Part shown: in pieces, positions 58,601 to 64,000 of the stretch
Numbering within the stretch: the first letter of the stretch is position 1
Layout of the letters: each line of letters starts with the position of its first letter
Assembly (NCBI GenBank): GCA_002110485.1
Contig: MOWL01000088.1
Coordinates: forward strand, 1,178,001 to 1,242,000
DNA length: 64,000 nucleotides
Origin: Emergomyces orientalis
Taxonomy: Eukaryota > Ascomycota > Eurotiomycetes > Onygenales > Ajellomycetaceae
Reading direction: 5' to 3'
Made by a program: the position numbers and the translations under genes
Notes under the pieces: model-generated
The model's database searches: none
What the model was told of the DNA's origin: nothing
Seen by the model: the letters and a program-made list of their open reading frames with translations, nothing else

Positions 58601-61600
58601 CAAGTCTAATTCTCGGAGGTTCATGCGACGTCCTGCGCTTTGGTTGGTAGTTTTGCCCTCCAACCGTGTCATCCGGGGTGATTCGTAGTCTCATCCTATT
58701 CCTGCCTTCAGTCTGGTCAAGCCGCCATTTAGTCTCGCTGTTTCCCGCCAGAATCCCATTATCCCACCTCAGATCACGGTACATTTTGGCAAAGGCTGAA
58801 GATAGAAAAGCGAAGTTGTCCTGCTGATCTTGCAAAGATCGTTGATGCTTAAGGTGCTCAGAGGTAAAGATGTTGGATGTCCAGTGGTCGAAAGTGGTAT
58901 CATGTTTCCGGATAACTTCCTCTTGGGCGATATCAACTTGATTCCACAGTTTTAATTTATCCTTCCTTTTTGAAAGCCTCGCTCGCGCACGCTCTTCAGT
59001 TCTGTTGTTTTCATCGCGCACGAAAGTTTCCCAGTTTTTTGACAAAGCGCCAAAGAAAAACGAATCAAGATCATCACGCTGGTCGTCAACCCAGCGTAGG
59101 AAACTAGCGTCATCTAAACCAACAAGCTTTTGGAAACCTGACGACAAGCGTTTGTGAAGGGAGGAACTGGCGTAGTTCAGGAGCGCTGACATTTCTGACG
59201 GCTTCTGTACCAAAAGAACCCGCCACAAGTTCGCTGCAGCCAACCGGACATTTTCATCGTCTGTGACCAGCTTGGAATAGAGTAGATAACATATCAAAGG
59301 TAAATATTCTGCCTGAGGCTCTTCGGTAGACAGAATTATCGTTTGCCAATAGGTTAACTTCTTGAGAAAGGAGAGCGCGTCTGAGTCTTCTGACTCAGAA
59401 AGCCGAAGCAATACCGTGCGTGACACAATGGATCGAATAGAAGATATTGCCTGGCTGCAGAGACGAATACTTTTCATAGTCGCAACCTGGGGCTGCTGCA
59501 AATATTCGAGGATTGGTCCTGCAAAATCTAATATAGTGACTGCCCCCTCCATAAACCACCCCTCGTAAAGAGTTTCCACGAGCTGCGTTAAAAGTTTGGA
59601 GAGGTTGGTTAAGACACGAGGTTGCCAGAGAAGCTTTTGGCTTAACAAGATCGTATTTTTCAGTTGAGACAGTACGTTCCTAAGGACCCAAGACTCGAAA
59701 TATGTTTGGTGCTCGACGAACCCAGGAGGAGTTGCCAGGTGGAGAGCCAGTTCGGAAAAGTCCTTCCTTGTGAGCACTTGGTCAATAATGACCGCTGCAA
59801 CCACTTCTAAGACACCTTGAACAATTGAATGAGCGAGCGGGGGGTTCACAGTTTCGGATTTCGGAGCAACGGCCTGGCGGAGTCGAGCTAAGGACGGGGA
59901 GTGATGAGATTTATCAGATGACACAAGAACGAAGGAGGAACCCCGTATAAGGCCATTGCCACCATCTTGGGGTTCCAAATTCTCTACAGTTGTGGTGCGT
60001 AGAACTGGACGAGCATTTGAAAGAGGGCGGATAACCATATCGCGCGTCCCAAACGTTAGCCCGAAAGACTGAGAATGTAGCTCTATATCGGCGCTAACTG
60101 CATCTGAGCCAACCACGACAGGAAAAAGGAGGAAAAGTAGCTCTTGCACATAGGTGGACGTCACGGTAAAGTCGCGAAAGTGTTGAGACTTGACATGGAT
60201 ATCTGCAAGGAAACCAACGACTGTGTTTAGCAGTTCAATATTTGACTTAGATGATGCGTTAATTGCGGTAACATCTAAACACAAAAGCCCAGTTAGATTG
60301 TCATTTTTTATAGCGAAATGTGAGCTGGAGAAGAAGCCGATAAAGGAGTGATTAGAGAAACAACCTGGTGGTGTTGAACTTGACATGGAACGCCTACTTA
60401 AACGGCTCCTATAAGGCTCCTTGGCACCTTCGACAACAGGAGATTCACTGCTCCTCAAAACTGTCGCCTTGAGGCCAGCTTCGAGCATTCCTGTAATGAC
60501 GGGAAGAACTTCAGGAAAGAGAACCTTTAATTCGCCGGTAGAGTTAAACAGGTCCAGAAATCCGAAGTGGTCGAAGGGTCGGTCCAAGTCTAATTGACCA
60601 ACATCCTTCCCGAACAAGATAGCAAAGCAAATTGGCCACAGCGCAGGAATATGCCACCAACGTCTCAGGCGACGTCGCATGATGACGAATCCACCTGACT
60701 TGTCTGCAAACTTCCTCGTATAGCTGCTGCCATGTGTGACTAGCAATCTAGCAAGGATCGTGGTAGCCAGCACCACGACTTCGGGAGAATCTTCTAAAAT
60801 GAGGTATAACAGCCACTGCACAAATATATGTCAGTAAAGGAAACGGGGATAGCAATTTTCGCATAAATTCAATAAATGAACGGCTAACCTTGTTTGTCAC
60901 AGTTCTAGCAAATTTTGCAATATTCGTCGTGCCATTTTCTTTACAAACGATGTTGGTATATGCTTTCAAGACTTCGATTCCTACTTGCTCTTTGGAAAGG
61001 TAAGTTTTATCTGGATGCAGGAAATGGGAAAACCCGGGCCGTTTAGCCCGAGAATCGACGCGCACGCTTTTATTATTGTGCAAACCTGTTGGTCGCTTCA
61101 CGCTGTGGATAGAGTACGTGATAAACAGCGCTAGGGACCTAAGAATTTCCGCCGACATGCATGATTTCACTAAGGAGCTGAATGCAGGAATAAAAAGTTT
61201 GATAGATTCCGCAGTAAAAGTCTCCCCTCTGATCGCATCCAGTAGCTTCTTGACAACACCTAGAAAAATAGTGTCAGTATCATAAATGCAGATATTCAAG
61301 AATCAGAGGGATTCGTACGCATTCGCGAGAGACGCTTGGTATTGAATCGGTGATGATGGCACTCAGCACAGAATGTGACAAATTGAGAATAATATATCTC
61401 AAGCAAAGGCAGATCTCCAAGCCTCCAAATATCCAAGTCAACGAGAAGGACCCGATAAGCTAACGGGTTAGTAATAATAGATTTCTTCGGATTTTGGAAG
61501 TCATAGCCAACAAATTTCAGAATTAGGAGTAAAATTTCCATGGCTAACCCATTGCGTTGCTCAGCAGTTGAAACTAGAGCGGTTGGTTTGGAAATCGCAT

Positions 61601-63842
61601 TCTGAATGTGAGAGGAAAGGCCAAGCTTTTCGCGAAGTAGAACGGCAAGGACACTATAGCCATTCTCCCGCTCCATCGCCTCACTATTTCTCCAGTTATC
61701 TTGAACGGCTTCGAACAAAGATTCCACAGCAATACAAATACTTTCGGGAGCAGTTGCTGCTTCGATCAGGCTGAGATGTGGTGCAGCACATCCACCAATC
61801 CGCCAGCTAGCGTCATCCAATGATTGTGGTACAGCCACTACTGGGTCCCCTGTCAAAGTGGCAACACCATGTGCTTGGGTTAAAGCATCATTGATGGCAG
61901 GAATGGCACCGTTGATGGCGACAGCGTTTCCGCCAGCCTTAGTGAGATGATTCAAATTTCTGGCAGCTTGTTTTGATAACGACTTTACAAGCTGAGATTC
62001 ATCGACATTATTGCTATCATCATCATCGAGAACAGTCATTGGAGATATATTTAATAAGACAGAGCCTTCCGGGATCAGAGTACTGGCTTTCTGACGGATG
62101 ACGGCAACGATGTCCGATTGCTCCTCCTTACCAGGGTGAAGATTTTCGTTGCGCAGATTCAACTGGGCAGATGCCTTGTAAGTTTGAAATGAACCTAAAC
62201 AGTCCTGGAAATTCCCATGATATCGTGGGCCCAAATGGTAGAAAACCGCTATAATATCGTCCGTAAATGCCTCGTCGAATAAAATGGCAGATGCCAAGGA
62301 CCACCGGGACGATGATACCCCTTTCCCAAGCCTAGTTGCTAAGTCCTCGGGAGTACCTAAGAAGGCCTGGACTCGAGGAAGGCGGTGAGGGGTAGAAGTA
62401 GCTGGAATCGATGGGTACTCAGGCTTTAACTGCTCTACACATTCTCCGTTGACATATAATGTTGCCCGCGACGATGACATCGGGCGAGGTCTCTTGTGAA
62501 CAACGCATATATGGTACCATTGTCCAGGAACAAATACCACTGACTTGAAACGAACACTCGGGCGCGCACCCTTCATTGACGTCTGGAGGATAAAGTTATG
62601 GGTATCCTTTTCAATATACGCAAGTATAAAACAGGCTTGGCTAGGGTCAAAAGCACCAAATATCGTGGTGTGCGCATTCGGGTCAAAATTATCAAACCGT
62701 GCCCATATGGCAATGGTATACCCAGCAGAATGAGTTGGGGGAAATGGCTTGCCCAACGCTGGCAATTCAACGGAAGAATAGCCATGCCTAGAGAGGTCAA
62801 AGTGAATACAGGCAGGATTCTTCGACGACTTGATTGCATCCAACAGGAATCTCGAAACGTCAGTGAGGTCATGAGCCGCTCGATAAAGCTGCGCGGCATC
62901 TTCCAAACTATTTATGCCTTCAGAGCATAATGCGCCCGCAAGTTGGCGATACATGTCCCGCTCTTGTTCAGTCCTTTTTGAATCGATCACGATTGGGAGA
63001 AGACTACTCAGTATTCCTGTTGAATGGAGCGCTAGTAAATTGCGTCGAGACTGCTTTGCTAGATGAGCCAAGCACGCTGGAATGGCCAATCGTTGGATGG
63101 GGGAGCCTGAAAGATCTGACGACTGAGCCAGCCAAAGTTTCAAAAAGGGACCCACGAACTCGCCATTCTCGATTGTTTCTGATGGTCCTAGGGTTTTACC
63201 GACGGCTTCTTGTACTATTGAAGAGTTTACACAGTCCCCGTTTTGTTCAACTTTTTTCCTTATCACAGTGAAATAGTCGGAGAACATTTCTTGGCCCAGC
63301 GCCGCAGCCAAGAGCCCGCCATAAAACTGTTCAATGTCAGCAACGTCAGGAGCAGTAGCTCCTTCAGCATTCTGACCCAACTTGTTGCATAACGGTGACA
63401 AGCTACTCTCCAGCAGCGCAATACCACCAGAATCTATCTTTTTTGCAAAATATCTCTTGTTGCCAGGATGGTCCTTCAGGCTTTCGCTAAAGAGGCCATG
63501 TATATCTTTCGTTAGGAGCAAAAGGCTCTTCCTATCCTCCTTCGGCAAGGTAGCGGGATCGTAGATATCTCCTATCAGTCGTAGCAGTCGTATTAAAGTT
63601 TGGAATCCTCCTAGCTGGCGGAAAATGTCTTTTGCACCCCTCGTGTTCTCATCATCGATAAAGGTGTGACGCAACCGGAAGAGACTCTCAGTTGCACCAA
63701 GAATATTATGGACAGACTCAGGCTTCTGATTGCAAACACCCGTCAACGACTCAATGACAGGTCGCAATTCAGCAACCAGGCGCTCCGAGGCTACCGAAGG
63801 CGGGGACGATGGACGCCTGGAGCGAGAGGAAAAGCTACTCAT
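55604..63842 (-). CDS. BPH1: BEACH-domain (beige-like) protein, Bph1 homologue
   Basis: Large scaffold of membrane traffic and vacuole/lysosome biology in the beige/LYST/neurobeachin family. The model joins 63842-61319, 61259-60889, 60815-56903, 56848-56688, 56622-56317, 56247-56035, 55917-55750 and 55633-55604, giving 2561 aa with closing phases. The order of parts is that of the family: an armadillo-like N-terminus; a concanavalin-A-like segment at about residues 360-470 (GYTIAIWARF, FVPGQWYHICVVHKRP, TLYVNGE); a PH-like region at about 1800-1920; the BEACH domain at about 1950-2240 (KWIKGEMSNFHYLMFVNTMA, then FPWVLADYTS, and NVFHHLSYQGA); and C-terminal WD40 repeats (LFGHRSLVTTLAVSRSF, GRIMLWDLNRLE). 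The last exon codes only YEWDCVQRH. The gene is complete within the window. Confidence 0.93.
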
Positions 63843-64000
63843 GGTTCCTGCGCGGAACCTATGCTACCTATTGCAAATTACCAGCGAGATTAGACCAGGA
63901 AGATTTAACTAGGCCATCAGGGAAACGTGCGTGCCACACCAATAGGATAGCTACCGGATAATAAACAGTTCAGTGTTCAGGTCATGTATTTGTATTCTAA
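63843..64000. other. Upstream edge of the BEACH gene
   Basis: The last 158 bases hold only part of the promoter or leader of the BEACH gene. Nothing else can be said. Confidence 0.5.

Overview
This window looks like nuclear DNA from a filamentous ascomycete (Pezizomycotina). Genes are moderately dense. Most carry short GT-AG introns of roughly 50-120 nt, and leaders and trailers are long and pyrimidine-rich. The gene set includes a Zn2Cys6 regulator, a group III histidine kinase with repeated HAMP units, a DUF4246 protein and a 2EXR protein. My best guess is Eurotiomycetes, possibly Onygenales. That placement is inference from gene content, because no marker sequence could be searched. I saw no virus, prophage, CRISPR array, rRNA, convincing tRNA or intact transposon.

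Layout, left to right: a Zn2Cys6 transcription factor (1789-4082, +); an SH3 adaptor of the Nbp2/Skb5 type (6130-7854, +); an epsin of the Ent3 type (10093-12148, -); an NCS1 purine/cytosine-type permease (12742-14598, -); an IQGAP (15905-21038, -), divergent from IMP dehydrogenase (21865-23786, +); a Nudix hydrolase (24578-26015, +); ribosomal protein eS21 (26433-26915, +); and cytosolic Phe-tRNA synthetase alpha (28357-30055, -). A 5.3 kb gene-poor interval follows, then the group III hybrid histidine kinase (35347-39362, +), a 2EXR protein (41330-42145, +) and a secreted proline-rich repeat protein (42868-44532, -). An MFS monocarboxylate-type transporter (47056-48463, -) lies divergent from a DUF4246 protein (48911-51174, +). 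The window ends with transaldolase (52625-54133, -) and a complete eight-exon BEACH/beige protein (55604-63842, -).

Most multi-exon models were built by hand from splice sites. Each was checked for reading-frame closure: exon lengths sum to a multiple of three and intron phases match. The least certain point is the 5' end of the MFS gene, which has no in-frame ATG.

There is no obvious single pathway cluster. Loose themes are osmostress and cell-wall signalling (histidine kinase, Nbp2-like adaptor, proline-rich wall protein), polarity, cytokinesis and traffic (IQGAP, epsin, BEACH), and nucleotide, carbon and translation housekeeping (IMPDH, NCS1 permease, transaldolase, eS21, PheRS). The items most worth a second look are the DUF4246 protein with a putative Fe(II) dioxygenase-like metal site next to a transporter, the two-array proline-rich protein whose repeat is open on both strands, the 12-nt micro-exon in transaldolase, and the long leader region of the histidine kinase.
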